From contig NZ_BJZU01000007.1 of the NCBI RefSeq assembly GCF_007992195.1, positions 1-49,856 of the forward strand: a DNA stretch of 49,856 nt, given 5' to 3'. This document shows, piece after piece, positions 18,111 through 26,612 of this stretch (position 1 is its first letter; each line of letters starts with the position of its first letter). Made by a program: the position numbers and the translations under genes. Source of the DNA: Methylobacterium oxalidis. GTDB taxonomy: Bacteria; Pseudomonadota; Alphaproteobacteria; Rhizobiales; Beijerinckiaceae. The notes under the pieces were generated by a model. That model saw only the letters and a list, made by a program, of their open reading frames with translations, was not told the origin of the DNA and made no database searches.

Positions 18111-20609
18111 ATGAGGGTCGAACGAGCGGCGCGCCTCGCGGCCTGCGCCGGCGCTCTCATCGTCGCTGCGGCCGGGTTCGCCGGGAGCGCCCTGGCGGCC
18201 CCGCAGTCGGACGGGCTCGCCCTCGCGGGCCTTCACACCCACAACCTCGCCGGGCTCTCGATCCTGATCGGGCTCACGGTCTTCGCCACCATCCTGTCCC
18301 TGCTCCACCTGCACGAGCGCTCCCGCTGGACGCGCCGCGAGCGCGAGCAGGCGGCCGCGCTCGGGGCGCTGCGCGGCGCGCACGACCGGGCCGAGATGCT
18401 GCTCAACGCCGAGCGCCAGGTCATCATCACCTGGGAGGGCCTGGGCGAGCCGGTCATCGAGGGGGATGTCGGCCTGGCCTTCGACGGCGCCCGGCCTGCG
18501 GCGACCGCGGCGCGGCGCATCCTCGCCTTCGGCACGTGGCTCGTCCCCGCCGACGCGGCGGCGCTCGAGGCCGGGGTCGAGGCCCTGCGGCTCCGGGGCA
18601 CGGGCTTCCGCCTCAGCCTGCACAGCCAGTCCGGCCGCAGCGTCGAGGCGCAGGGCCAGGCGGTGGCGGGCCGCGCGCTGCTGCGCCTGCGCGAGACCAC
18701 CGACGAGCGGCGCGAGCTGATGGAGTTGCGCGGCACCCTCGACGAGGCCCGCCGCGGCCTCGCCGCGCTCTCCGGCCTCCTCGACGCGATCCCGCAGCCC
18801 GTCTGGCAGCGCAACCGCGACGGCGGCCTCGCCTGGGTGAACACCGCCTACGTCGCCGCCGTCGAGGCGCCGAGCCGCGAGGCGGCGCTGGAGGCGGGCG
18901 TCGAGCTGCTCGACCGGCCGGCCCGCGAGCTGATCGCCCGCGACGAGGCGGGCCGCCGCCCCGGGATCGGACCCCGGCAGGCGCTCCGGCTCTCGGCCGT
19001 GGTGGTGGGCGGGCGCCGCATCCTCGACGTCACCGAGACGGCGCTGGAGAACGGGCGCGTCGGCATCGCCGTGGACGTCTCGGAGCTGGAGAGCGTGCGC
19101 GCCGACCTCCAGCGCCAGATGGACGCGAACGTCCGCACCCTCGACCAGCTCCCGACCGCGGTGGCGATCTTCGACGCCCGCCAGCGCCTGATCTTCCACA
19201 ACGCCGCCTACCGGCAGCTCTGGGACCTCGACCCCGCCTTCCTCGAGGGCCGCCCCCTCGACGGCGAGATCCTCGATCATCTCCGCTCCCAGCGGAAGCT
19301 GCCCGAGCAGGCCGATTTCAAGTCCTGGAAGCAGGGCGTGCTCGCCGCCTACCGGGCGGTGGAGGCCAACGAGACCTGGTGGTACCTGCCGGACGGGCGC
19401 ACCTTCCGGGTGGTGGCCGACCCGAACCCGCAGGGGGGGCTCACCTACCTGTTCGACGACGTCTCGGACCGGATGAAGCTCGAATCCCGCTACAACGCCC
19501 TGATGCGGGTGCAGGCGGAGACCCTCGACACCCTGAAGGAGCCGGTCGCCGTGTTCGGCGCGGACGGGCGCCTGACCTTCGCCAACCGCGCCTTCGCCAC
19601 GGTCTGGCGCCTCGACCCCGCGACCCTCGAATCCCGCCCGCGCATCGACGCGGTGATCGCCGCCTGCCGGACGCTGGCCCCGGCCGAGGAGCCGTGGATG
19701 GACATCCGCGACGCGGTGACCGGCCTCGAATCCCGCTCCGGCCTCGCCTGCCGCCTCGAGGTGGTGGACGGCACCGTGCTCGACTGCGCCGCCCAGCCGC
19801 TGCCCGAGGGCGCGACGCTGATCACCCTCATCGACGTCACGGCGAGCGTGAACGTCGAGCGGGCGCTCACCGAGAAGAACGAGGCGCTGGAGAAGGCGGC
19901 GCAGCTGCGCGACACCTTCGTGCACCACGTCTCCTACGAGCTGCGCTCGCCCCTCACCAACATCATCGGCTTCACGCAGCTCCTCGGCGACGAGACGGTG
20001 GGGGCGCTCAACGAGCGCCAGCGGGAGTATTCCGACCACATCCTGCGCTCGTCGGGCTCGCTCCTCGTCATCATCAACGACATCCTCGATCTCGCCTCGA
20101 TCGACGCCGGCTCGCTGGAGCTGCAGCGCGAGAGCGTCGACGTGCGCTCCACCATCGAGGCGGCGGTGCGCGGCATCGAGGACCGGCTCGCGGAATCCGA
20201 GGTGAGCCTCGACCTCGACGTGCCGGCCGACATCGGCAGCGTGGTGGCCGACGGCAAGCGCGTCCGCCAGATCCTGTTCAACCTGCTCTCGAACGCGGTC
20301 GGCTTCTCCAGCCCCGGCCAGCGGGTCGCGGTCACGGCGCGGCGCACCCCGAGCGAGCTCGTCCTCGCGGTGCGCGACGAGGGCCGCGGCATGCCGCCGG
20401 ACGTCGCCGCGCGGGTGTTCGACCGGTTCGAGAGCCACACCTTCGGCACCCGCCACCGCGGCGTCGGCCTCGGCCTCTCGATCGTGCGCTCCTTCGTGGA
20501 GCTGCACGGCGGCCGCGTCTCGCTGGAGACCGCGCCCGGCGCGGGCACCCAGGTGACCTGCACCTTCCCGCTCGTCGAGCCCGAGCCCCATATGGAGGCG
20601 GCCGAGTAG
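18111..20609 (+). CDS. divL: DivL-like PAS-containing sensor kinase with tyrosine in the H-box
   Basis: 832 residues from ATG 18,111 (GGAGG 11 bases upstream). Two hydrophobic segments at about 5-25 and 45-65 anchor it in the inner membrane. Two to three PAS-like repeats follow (DQLPTAVAIFDARQRLIFHN near 350, TLKEPVAVFGADGRLTFANR near 475). The dimerisation box reads FVHHVSYELRSPLTNIIGF: the normal phosphoacceptor His of SHELR is Tyr609. The ATPase domain is intact, with NLLSNAVGF, RDEGRGM and GVGLGLSIV. Caulobacter DivL has the same His-to-Tyr change and signals through DivK and CckA to CtrA. The position next to ahcY and the domain order support a DivL orthologue controlling cell-cycle polarity. 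If so, it works as a regulator of CckA and not by histidine autophosphorylation. Confidence 0.75.
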   Translation: MRVERAARLAACAGALIVAAAGFAGSALAAPQSDGLALAGLHTHNLAGLSILIGLTVFATILSLLHLHERSRWTRREREQAAALGALRGAHDRAEMLLNAERQVIITWEGLGEPVIEGDVGLAFDGARPAATAARRILAFGTWLVPADAAALEAGVEALRLRGTGFRLSLHSQSGRSVEAQGQAVAGRALLRLRETTDERRELMELRGTLDEARRGLAALSGLLDAIPQPVWQRNRDGGLAWVNTAYVAAVEAPSREAALEAGVELLDRPARELIARDEAGRRPGIGPRQALRLSAVVVGGRRILDVTETALENGRVGIAVDVSELESVRADLQRQMDANVRTLDQLPTAVAIFDARQRLIFHNAAYRQLWDLDPAFLEGRPLDGEILDHLRSQRKLPEQADFKSWKQGVLAAYRAVEANETWWYLPDGRTFRVVADPNPQGGLTYLFDDVSDRMKLESRYNALMRVQAETLDTLKEPVAVFGADGRLTFANRAFATVWRLDPATLESRPRIDAVIAACRTLAPAEEPWMDIRDAVTGLESRSGLACRLEVVDGTVLDCAAQPLPEGATLITLIDVTASVNVERALTEKNEALEKAAQLRDTFVHHVSYELRSPLTNIIGFTQLLGDETVGALNERQREYSDHILRSSGSLLVIINDILDLASIDAGSLELQRESVDVRSTIEAAVRGIEDRLAESEVSLDLDVPADIGSVVADGKRVRQILFNLLSNAVGFSSPGQRVAVTARRTPSELVLAVRDEGRGMPPDVAARVFDRFESHTFGTRHRGVGLGLSIVRSFVELHGGRVSLETAPGAGTQVTCTFPLVEPEPHMEAAE

Positions 20610-20630
20610 GCGCAGACGAAAGGGGCCGCG

Positions 20631-21305
20631 ATGAGACTGATCCTGTTCGGCGCGACCGGCATGATCGGCCAGGGGGTCCTTCGGGAGGCGCTTCGCGATC
20701 GCGATGTCGAATCCGTCCTCTCGATCTCCCGCAGGCCCGGCGGCCAGAGCCACCCGAAGCTGCGCGAGATCGTCCGCGCGGATCCCGGCGACCTGTCGGG
20801 CCTCGAGGCGGAGCTGAAGGGGCACGACGCCTGCCTGTTCTGCCTCGGCATCTCGTCGGTGGGCCTGAGCGAGGCGCAGTACGCCGCGGTGACGGAGCAC
20901 CTCACCCTGCGGGTGGCGGGCACCCTCGCGCGGCTCGATCCCGGCCTGACCTTCGTCTACGTCTCGGCCGCGGGCAGCGACGCGAGCGAGCGCGGCCGGG
21001 TGATGTGGGCCCGGGTGCGCGGGCGGACCGAGAACGCCCTGTTCCGGCTGCCCTTCAAGCGCGTCTACGCGGTGCGCCCGGCCGGCATCCGCCCCCTCGA
21101 CGGCATCCGCTCGCGCACGCCCTACGTCGACGCGCTCTACCGCGCGCTCGCACCCGCCCTGCCCCTGATCCAGCGGGTCTTGCCGGCCTACGTCACCGAC
21201 ACCGGCGAGCTCGCCCGCGCCATGCTCCGGCTGGGCAGGCAGGGCGGCCTGGTCCGGGTGATCGAGGCGCGGGACATACCGGGGCTCGGGCGCAACGGGG
21301 CCTGA
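20631..21305 (+). CDS. NAD(P)-binding epimerase-like protein (atypical SDR)
   Basis: 224 residues from ATG 20,631, 21 bases after the kinase gene. The N-terminus MRLILFGATGMIGQGVL has the GxxGxxG dinucleotide-binding loop of atypical short-chain dehydrogenases. GHDACLFCLGISSVGLSEAQY and VYVSAAGSD follow, as do PAGIRPLDG and the hydrophobic PALPLIQRVLPAYVTDT near the end. These small proteins resemble the NmrA/HTATIP2 group, and many bind NADPH without proven catalysis. The usual Tyr-x3-Lys pair is not evident, so a sensor or chaperone-like role is possible. Its close spacing suggests co-transcription with the kinase, though a functional link is not known. Confidence 0.75.
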   Translation: MRLILFGATGMIGQGVLREALRDRDVESVLSISRRPGGQSHPKLREIVRADPGDLSGLEAELKGHDACLFCLGISSVGLSEAQYAAVTEHLTLRVAGTLARLDPGLTFVYVSAAGSDASERGRVMWARVRGRTENALFRLPFKRVYAVRPAGIRPLDGIRSRTPYVDALYRALAPALPLIQRVLPAYVTDTGELARAMLRLGRQGGLVRVIEARDIPGLGRNGA

Positions 21306-21314
21306 GGCCGGCCC

Positions 21315-21737
21315 CTACGGTCCCAAGAGGTCGATCAGGAACGGGATCAGCGGCGCGTCGGCCGGCGGCATCGGCAGGTCGCGCAGGGCCCGCGGCCGCA
21401 CCCAGCGCAGGGCCTGGCCCTCGAGCGAGCGCGGGGTGCCCTCCCAGCGGCGGCAGACGTAGAGCGGCATCAGCAGGTGGAAGTCCGGATAGGCGTGGCT
21501 CGCGAAGGTGAGCGGCGCGAGGCACGGCTCCACGACCGTGATGCCGAGCTCCTCCGCGAGCTCGCGGATCAGCGTCGCCTCGGGCCGCTCGCCGGCCTCG
21601 ACCTTGCCGCCCGGGAACTCCCAGAGGCCCGCGAGCTGCTTGCCCGGCGGACGCTGCGCGAGGAGCACCCGCCCGTCCGCGTCGACGAGCGCGACCGCGA
21701 CGACGAGGAGGAGGCGCAGCGGCCCCGGTCCGGTCAT
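21315..21737 (-). CDS. mutT: Nudix hydrolase, 8-oxo-dGTP diphosphatase MutT type
   Basis: 140 residues. The Nudix box GX5EX7REUXEEXGU is complete: residues 44-66 read GKVEAGERPEATLIRELAEELGI, preceded by LWEFPGG, the substrate-binding Phe/Pro-Gly-Gly of MutT enzymes. The N-terminal VVAVALVDADGRVLLAQRPPGK is also MutT-like. It hydrolyses 8-oxo-dGTP to the monophosphate and so prevents A:T to C:G mutations. The start overlaps the end of the SIMPL-domain gene by 4 bases, and argJ lies above it in the same direction, so argJ, the SIMPL gene and mutT look like one leftward operon. In many Alphaproteobacteria argJ and mutT are neighbours, which supports this. Confidence 0.88.
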   Translation of the reverse strand: MTGPGPLRLLLVVAVALVDADGRVLLAQRPPGKQLAGLWEFPGGKVEAGERPEATLIRELAEELGITVVEPCLAPLTFASHAYPDFHLLMPLYVCRRWEGTPRSLEGQALRWVRPRALRDLPMPPADAPLIPFLIDLLGP

Positions 21738-22480
21738 GGCAGGATCGCGAAGGCGGCGGCGACCTCGGCGCTCGCCTCGATGGTGCCCGCGACGAGCGGC
21801 ACGGCCACGCCGCCGCGGCCCTTCGCCCGCATCGGCGCGGGCGCGGCCATCAGGATCGGCGGCGGGGCGCCGGTGCGGGGCGGCGCCTGGATCGAGACCA
21901 CGCGGCCGAGCTTCACCCCGGCCGCCTCGGCGAGCCGGGCGGCCTGGGCGGCCGCGTCCTTCATGGCCGCGACCCGGACCGCGGCCTCGGCCGCCTCGGG
22001 ATCCTTGAGCCCGAAGGCGACGCCGTCGATGCGGTTCGCCCCCGCCTCCAGCGAGCGCCGCATCAGGTCGCCGAGGCGGCCCATGTCGGCGAGCCGCAGG
22101 CGCACTTGGTTCGCGGCCCGGTAGCCGTCCGCCTTGTCCACGAAGGTGCCGTCCGGCTGGCGGATCTGGCGGGTGACGGGCTGGAGCGTGACGGCGGTGG
22201 TGCCGACGTCGCTCTCCGGCACGCCGAACTCGGCGGCCAGCGCCACGATGCGGCGAGCGGCCTCGCTGGTGCCGTCGAGGGCGGCGGCCGGCGTGGCGCC
22301 GCGCACCTCGACGCCGATCTCCACGCTCGCGAAATCCGGGGGCGTCTCGGTGCGCGCCCGGCCGATCACGCTGATCAGGCCGTCGCCGAGGCGCCCGTCC
22401 TCCCGCCCCTCTTCGGCACGGGCGGGCGCGGCGAGGGCGAGCGCGAGGAGGCCGAGGGCGGCGAGAGGGGCCGCCCTCAC
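21734..22480 (-). CDS. SIMPL domain (DUF541) periplasmic protein
   Basis: 248 residues from GTG 22,480, which overlaps the argJ stop as GTGA, so translation is probably coupled. A signal peptide with core [17 protein letters not shown] leads into a mature part opening with [16 protein letters not shown]. Then follow [47 protein letters not shown], a [19 protein letters not shown] segment and [13 protein letters not shown], the usual SIMPL/DUF541 order of beta-alpha repeats. Known members (BP26, SIMPL) form periplasmic ring or channel-like oligomers; the function is unclear. Nothing links it mechanistically to arginine synthesis beyond being in the operon. Confidence 0.85.
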   Translation of the reverse strand: MRAAPLAALGLLALALAAPARAEEGREDGRLGDGLISVIGRARTETPPDFASVEIGVEVRGATPAAALDGTSEAARRIVALAAEFGVPESDVGTTAVTLQPVTRQIRQPDGTFVDKADGYRAANQVRLRLADMGRLGDLMRRSLEAGANRIDGVAFGLKDPEAAEAAVRVAAMKDAAAQAARLAEAAGVKLGRVVSIQAPPRTGAPPPILMAAPAPMRAKGRGGVAVPLVAGTIEASAEVAAAFAILP

Positions 22481-23727
22481 GAGCGGTAATCCCCGTTGAT
22501 CTCGATGTAGCCCTTGGTCAGGTCGCAGGTCCAGACGCGGGCCTGGCCCGCGCCGAGGCCGAGATCGACCCGGATGGTGACGGCGGCCTCCCGCATCACG
22601 GCGCTCGCGGCCGCCTCGCTGTACTCGGGATCGCGGGCACCGGAGACCGCCACGCGCACGTCGCCGAACCAGATCGCGAGGCGGTCCCGGTCGGCGGGCT
22701 CGCCCGCCTTGCCGACCGCCATCACCACGCGGCCCCAGTTCGCGTCCTCGCCCGCCACCGCCGTCTTCACCAGCGGCGAGTTGGCGATGGAGAGGGCGAT
22801 GCGGTGGGCCGAGGCGTCGCTCTCGGCGCCGCCGACCTCGACGGTGACGAACTTGCGCGCGCCCTCCCCGTCCTTGGCGACGAGCTGCGCGAGCTCGACC
22901 AGGAGGTCGTCCAGGGCCGCCCGGAAGCCCTCGAGGCGCGGGTCGGCCGCGTCGGTGACCTCGGGATTGCTGGCCCGGCCCGTCGCGAACAGCAGCAGGG
23001 TGTCGGAGGTCGAGGTGTCGCCGTCGACCGTGACGCAGTTGAAGCTCCTGTCCGTGCCCGCGGCGAGGAGCGCCTGCAGCACGGGCTGCGGCAGCCCCGC
23101 ATCCGTGAACACGAAGGACAGCATCGTCGCCATGTCGGGGGCGATCATGCCGGCGCCCTTGGCGATCCCGTTGAGGGTGACGCGCGTGCCCGCGATCTCG
23201 GCCGTGCGGGTCGCGAGCTTCGGGAACGTGTCGGTCGTCATGATGGCGCGGGCGGCAGCGTTCCAGGCGGACGGGCCGTCCTCGGCGCGGGCGGCGCAGT
23301 CGGCGAGCACGCCCTCGAACTTCGTGGCGTCGAGCGGCTCGCCGATCACCCCCGTCGAGGCGATGAAGATCGCGTCCTCCGGGCAGCCGGCGGCGGCGGC
23401 CGCGATCTTCGCGGTCAGCGCCACGGCCTCGCGTCCTTTCAGGCCGGTGAAGGCGTTCGCGTTGCCCGAGTTGACCACGAGGGCGCGGGCCGCCGCGCCG
23501 CGAAGGGCCTCGCGGCACCAGTCGACCGGCGCGGAGGGGCATTTCGAGCGCGTGAAGACGCCGGCCGCCCGGGTACCGGGCTCCAGCCCGACGTAGAGCA
23601 CGTCGGTGCGGCCCGAGTAGCGAATGCCGGCCTGCGCGGTGGCGAGCCGGACGCCGGGCACCGGCGGCAGGTCCGGTACTGATTCGGGGGCGAGCGGCGA
23701 TACGGGGGGCTGCTTGGCGGAGGACAT
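22477..23727 (-). CDS. argJ: Bifunctional ornithine acetyltransferase/N-acetylglutamate synthase
   Basis: 416 residues from ATG 23,727, with GGAG 10 bases upstream. ArgJ makes N-acetylglutamate and recycles acetyl from N-acetylornithine in arginine synthesis. It is an Ntn-like enzyme that cleaves itself: the motif [19 protein letters not shown] holds the Thr of ATML that becomes the nucleophile of the beta subunit. Other segments are [13 protein letters not shown] (the oxyanion region), STGVIGEPL, and the terminal [15 protein letters not shown], normal for the family. The first about 30 residues ([20 protein letters not shown]) are a variable extension. Gene order argJ, SIMPL, mutT is leftward. 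The stop overlaps the next start by 4 bases. Confidence 0.95.
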   Translation of the reverse strand: MSSAKQPPVSPLAPESVPDLPPVPGVRLATAQAGIRYSGRTDVLYVGLEPGTRAAGVFTRSKCPSAPVDWCREALRGAAARALVVNSGNANAFTGLKGREAVALTAKIAAAAAGCPEDAIFIASTGVIGEPLDATKFEGVLADCAARAEDGPSAWNAAARAIMTTDTFPKLATRTAEIAGTRVTLNGIAKGAGMIAPDMATMLSFVFTDAGLPQPVLQALLAAGTDRSFNCVTVDGDTSTSDTLLLFATGRASNPEVTDAADPRLEGFRAALDDLLVELAQLVAKDGEGARKFVTVEVGGAESDASAHRIALSIANSPLVKTAVAGEDANWGRVVMAVGKAGEPADRDRLAIWFGDVRVAVSGARDPEYSEAAASAVMREAAVTIRVDLGLGAGQARVWTCDLTKGYIEINGDYRS

Positions 23728-23901
23728 CGGTCCGGCGGGCTCCGTCACGAGGGCGCGGCCCTGTTGCCCGCCCTGCCCTCCTGCGTCAACCGCATGCCGG
23801 CTATGCTTGCCTGCGCAGCCGGCGGGCACTCCGTTCAGGCTTGCGGCGCAAATGCGGCAGGGGTCTTGTGCGCGCGCGGCCGGTCGGCATAGCATGGTGC
23901 G

Positions 23902-24360
23902 ATGCAACGCGAACACGAGATCGAGGGCGCGATGGCACGTCCTGACGTCGGATCCGCTGCCATGAGCGCCGCCCTGCGGGCGGGCGTCTACGGGGTTCAG
24001 GTTCTCATTGCAGGTCGCCAGAAGCAGTGGCGCGACGAGATCGCGGGGCAGATCCGGCGGGCGGGCTACGGCGCCACGGCCTGCGATTGCGGCGTCGACG
24101 CCCTCACGGTGCTCGCCCTCGGGCTCCCCGTCGACGTGCTCGTGGCCGACGTCTCGCTGGACGGCGAGCTCTGCTGCTCCCAGCTCGCCCTGGAGGCCCG
24201 GGCGCTCCGCCCCGGCCTGCGCATCGTGCTGGCGAGCGACGTCGCCGCCCTCGACGCGGCGGCGTCCGACCTGATGCCGGACGCGCTCCTCGTCGCGCGC
24301 CACCTGCGCGACGGCTCGGTGGCGAGCACCGTGCGCGAGGCCCTCGCGAACCGGGGCTGA
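23902..24360 (+). CDS. Degenerate response-regulator receiver-like protein
   Basis: 152 residues from ATG 23,902; in-frame ATGs at codons 11 and 21 are alternatives. The core [30 protein letters not shown] equivalent at 78-85 ([12 protein letters not shown], with Asp83 at the phosphoacceptor position) and [12 protein letters not shown] follow the alternating strand-helix order of CheY-like receivers. However, the acidic pair after strand 1 is missing (IAGRQKQ) and the conserved Lys near strand 5 is replaced (ALLVARHL). So phosphorylation of the usual kind is unlikely, and it looks like a pseudo-receiver. It has no output domain and is divergent from argJ. A partner was not found in the window. 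Confidence 0.6.
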   Translation: MQREHEIEGAMARPDVGSAAMSAALRAGVYGVQVLIAGRQKQWRDEIAGQIRRAGYGATACDCGVDALTVLALGLPVDVLVADVSLDGELCCSQLALEARALRPGLRIVLASDVAALDAAASDLMPDALLVARHLRDGSVASTVREALANRG

Positions 24361-24378
24361 GCCTCCTTCGGCTGAACC

Positions 24379-24933
24379 CTACTTCTTGGGCTCGTCCTTC
24401 TTCTGCTGCCCCAGATAGACGTATTCGGGCGCGGCGCGCAGCTGATCCTTGTCCGTGTTGATCGTCGCCTTGAGCTTGTTGCCCTCGGCGCGGACGAGGC
24501 GCATCGCGCTCGGATCGACGGCGACGTACTTGGTCCCGATGCCGAGGAAGCCGCCGACGCCGACGATCCAGGATTTCACCCGGGCGCCCTCGTCGAGCAC
24601 CACGTCGGCGATCTCGCCGATCGTCTCGTTGCTGGCGTTCTGGATCGTCAGCCCGACGAGCTTCGAGGCCACCATGTCGCTGGGCGCCTGCGCGACGAAG
24701 GTCGGGCGCAGATCGCCGGTGAGCGTGGCGGGCTGGCCCGGCACCGGCTCGACGGGCTTGGCTGCCTCGGGCTTAGCTGCGTCGACCTTGGCCGCGTCGG
24801 GCTTCGGGGCCTCGGGGCGCGGGGTGTCCGGCTGAGCGGCGGGGGCGGCCGGCTGGCCCGCATCCGGCGCCTGGGCGAGGACGGCGGTCGCGCCCGTCAG
24901 GAGAAGGGCCGTGGCGGCGAGCAGGCTGCGCAT
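24379..24933 (-). CDS. Secreted PRC-barrel domain protein
   Basis: 184 residues from ATG 24,933; an ATG 13 codons upstream gives a poorer signal peptide. The N-terminus MRSLLAATALLLTGATAVLAQ is a signal peptide. A Pro/Ala/Lys-rich linker with KPDAAKVDAAKPEAAKPVEP repeats follows at about 25-70. From about 90 the PRC-barrel reads VASKLVGLTIQNASNETIGE, then IADVVLDEGARVKSWIVGV, GFLGIGTKYVAVDPSAMRLV and ATINTDKDQLRAAPEYVYL. This matches the PRC-barrel proteins common in Rhizobiales, where they are periplasmic and of unknown role, sometimes stress-induced. A GGAAC lies upstream, but the matching -10 is missing, so no EcfG promoter is claimed. Confidence 0.8.
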   Translation of the reverse strand: MRSLLAATALLLTGATAVLAQAPDAGQPAAPAAQPDTPRPEAPKPDAAKVDAAKPEAAKPVEPVPGQPATLTGDLRPTFVAQAPSDMVASKLVGLTIQNASNETIGEIADVVLDEGARVKSWIVGVGGFLGIGTKYVAVDPSAMRLVRAEGNKLKATINTDKDQLRAAPEYVYLGQQKKDEPKK

Positions 24934-25070
24934 GGAGAGGGTCTCTTCCAATGATCGATTGTGCACCCGCACAAGCGACGCCCCGCCGGAAGGTTCCCGC
25001 TGCCGCGAGACTTGCTGGACGGAGCCCGCGCGGTCACTAGATTGTGCGATACCGTCTGCCGGAGAGCGCC

Positions 25071-25637
25071 ATGAGCCTGTTGCGCCGCGAAGCCATCCTC
25101 CTCATCGGCGGCGCGCTCGCCGGCGCCACCTCCGTATCCGCGACGGAGCGGACCGGCGCGCGGGCGGGCGCCTTCGCCTTCGACCGGACCGAGGGAGGCC
25201 CCTTTCCCCTGAGCGACCTCGCGGGCAAGCCGATCCTCGTCGTCAACACGGCCACCGCCTGCGGCTTCGCCGGGCAACTGGCGGGGTTGCAGACGGTGTG
25301 GACGCGCTTCCAGGACCGGGGCCTGACGGTGATCGGCGTGCCCTCGCCCGATTTCGGAAACCAGGAGCCCCTCGACGGCGCGGCGATCGTCGAGGCGGCG
25401 CGCAGGAACCACGGCGTCACCTTCCCGATGACGGCCAAGACCCGGGTGCGGATGCCGAACGCGCACCCGTTCTACCAATGGGCCGCCGCCGAGAAGCCGG
25501 GCGAGACGCCGCGCTGGAACTTCCACAAATACCTCGTCGCCCGGGACGGCTCGCTGGCGGGGGCCTTCGCCACGCAGGTCGAGCCGACCGACCCGCGCCT
25601 GATCAGCGCGATCGCGGCCGCCCTCGACGCGGCCTGA
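25071..25637 (+). CDS. Glutathione peroxidase family protein, probably exported
   Basis: 188 residues from ATG 25,071, with GGAGAG 4-9 bases upstream. The N-terminus SLLRREAILLIGGALAGATS is Arg-Arg then hydrophobic, consistent with export (Sec or Tat) or anchoring. The thioredoxin-fold core has VVNTATACGFAGQLAGL with the peroxidatic Cys, VIGVPSPDFGNQEP with the conserved Gln, and RWNFHKYLVARDG with the catalytic Trp-Asn. These are the glutathione peroxidase tetrad residues, with Cys instead of selenocysteine. It would reduce hydroperoxides with thioredoxin or glutathione. It is divergent from the PRC-barrel gene. The ACGF variant of the usual KCGF is a small departure from the consensus. Confidence 0.85.
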   Translation: MSLLRREAILLIGGALAGATSVSATERTGARAGAFAFDRTEGGPFPLSDLAGKPILVVNTATACGFAGQLAGLQTVWTRFQDRGLTVIGVPSPDFGNQEPLDGAAIVEAARRNHGVTFPMTAKTRVRMPNAHPFYQWAAAEKPGETPRWNFHKYLVARDGSLAGAFATQVEPTDPRLISAIAAALDAA

Positions 25638-25649
25638 GCCGGCGGGGCG

Positions 25650-25916
25650 TCACCGCCTCGCCCGGCCCGGCGGCAGGCGCTCCCGCACCGCGCTCCGCGA
25701 GCCAAGGGCGCGGCGCGGATGGTAGACGCGCGGCCCCGCCCGCTCCACGATGACGGCCGGGGGCGGGCCCGAGGGATAGTTCGAGGCGAACGGGTTCGCG
25801 GGCACGCCCGAGGCCGGCAGGCCGACCGTGCTGCCGGGGAAGCCGGGGCCCACCTGGGCGGCGGCCGGGCCGGCGGCGAGGGCGAGCAGCAGGGGCAGGG
25901 CGGCGCGGATTCGCAT
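25650..25916 (-). CDS. Small secreted proline-rich protein, hypothetical
   Basis: 88 residues from ATG 25,916. The N-terminus MRIRAALPLLLALAAGPAAAQ is a good signal peptide with cleavage near residue 21. The mature peptide is Pro/Gly/Arg-rich, with PGFPGSTVGLPASG, NYPSGPPPAVIVERAG and the basic end ERLPPGRARR. It is short and low in complexity, and composition in this GC-rich genome makes chance frames common, so the signal peptide is the main support. It ends 12 bases after the glutathione peroxidase stop on the opposite strand. No family recognised. Confidence 0.5.
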   Translation of the reverse strand: MRIRAALPLLLALAAGPAAAQVGPGFPGSTVGLPASGVPANPFASNYPSGPPPAVIVERAGPRVYHPRRALGSRSAVRERLPPGRARR

Positions 25917-26024
25917 GGCGTGTCTCGGCGGGTCTCGTGCGCAGGTCCTTCAGGGTATTCGGCGTCGCTCGCCGGCTGAGATAGCGCGGGGCGCGGGCGG
26001 GGCGAGAAGAGACGGGGAGCGGGC

Positions 26025-26252
26025 ATGGAGCCGCATCGGTTCGAGCAGGACGGCGAGACCTACGAGGCGCGGTTCGAGCGGGCCGATACAGGCTGGCTCG
26101 CCCATATCCGCCGCACCGGCGACGGGCGGGTCCAGACCGTCGCCTTCCCGGACGGCGCGGGCTACGCCGAGGACGACCTGCGCGGCTCGCTGATCGCGGG
26201 CTGCGAGGCGGCGGTGGCGCGCCTGGCAGCCCCTGCCCCGACGCGCCACTGA
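26025..26252 (+). CDS. Small hypothetical protein
   Basis: 75 residues from ATG 26,025, with GGGGAGCGGGC shortly upstream. The sequence FEQDGETYEARFERADTGWL, then HIRRTGDGRVQTVAFPDGAG and LRGSLIAGCEAAVARLA, reads as a compact alpha/beta protein rather than a random frame: short strands, then a C-terminal helix. It lies 81 bases before a DUF2188 gene of similar size in the same direction. No family recognised. Confidence 0.5.
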   Translation: MEPHRFEQDGETYEARFERADTGWLAHIRRTGDGRVQTVAFPDGAGYAEDDLRGSLIAGCEAAVARLAAPAPTRH

Positions 26253-26273
26253 GCGCGAAGGCGGGGGCGCGGA

Positions 26274-26299
26274 GGAACCGGCCGCGCCCTCCGCGGGTT
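26274..26299 (+). promoter_or_regulatory. Possible EcfG-type promoter of the DUF2188 gene
   Basis: GGAAC at 26,274-26,278 is followed after 17 bases by GGTT at 26,296-26,299, close to the alphaproteobacterial general-stress consensus GGAAC-N16/17-CGTT, with one mismatch in the -10. It lies 34 bases before the DUF2188 start. GC-rich background makes chance matches possible. Confidence 0.35.
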
Positions 26300-26333
26300 C
26301 GCGCACAGCCAACCCAACCGATGAGGAGCGGCC

Positions 26334-26573
26334 ATGAGCGAGATCACCTACCGGATCGTCGAGCACGACGGCGGCTTCGCCTACAAGGTCGGCGACGTGT
26401 TCTCCGAGACCTTCCGGAGCCGGGAGGAGGCGCTCCAGGCCGCCCAGCGCGCCGCGGCCGAGCAGCAGATCCCGGGCTCAACCGAGGGCATCCGCTACCA
26501 GGACGGCCAGGGCGCCTGGCACGACGAGACGTCCGACGGCCACGACCGGCCGATCGCCCGGGTCGTCGAGTAG
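26334..26573 (+). CDS. DUF2188 family small protein
   Basis: 79 residues from ATG 26,334, with GAGGAGCGG upstream. The sequence ITYRIVEHDGGFAYKVGDVF, then SETFRSREEALQAAQRAAAE and GIRYQDGQGAWHDE, matches the DUF2188 pattern: a short beta hairpin presenting 'exhdgGWAyk', a helix of the type 'A..aA...A', and a closing strand. The function is unknown, but family members are common in Alphaproteobacteria and some are stress-associated. A possible EcfG promoter lies just upstream. The next gene begins 40 bases downstream. Confidence 0.75.
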   Translation: MSEITYRIVEHDGGFAYKVGDVFSETFRSREEALQAAQRAAAEQQIPGSTEGIRYQDGQGAWHDETSDGHDRPIARVVE

Positions 26574-26612
26574 GCGCCGGGGCGAGCGGCCGGAGGCCGG
26601 CCGGCGGACGCG

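Noticed and set aside
17999..21511. A 1,170-codon plus-strand frame overlapping the DivL-like gene
   Set aside because: Same direction but another frame from the real gene, and almost entirely Arg/Pro/Gly/Ala. It is a GC-driven shadow.
24934..25010. EcfG-type promoter for the PRC-barrel gene
   Set aside because: On the complement, GGAAC is followed after 16 bases by GCTT, not CGTT, so the -10 does not fit.
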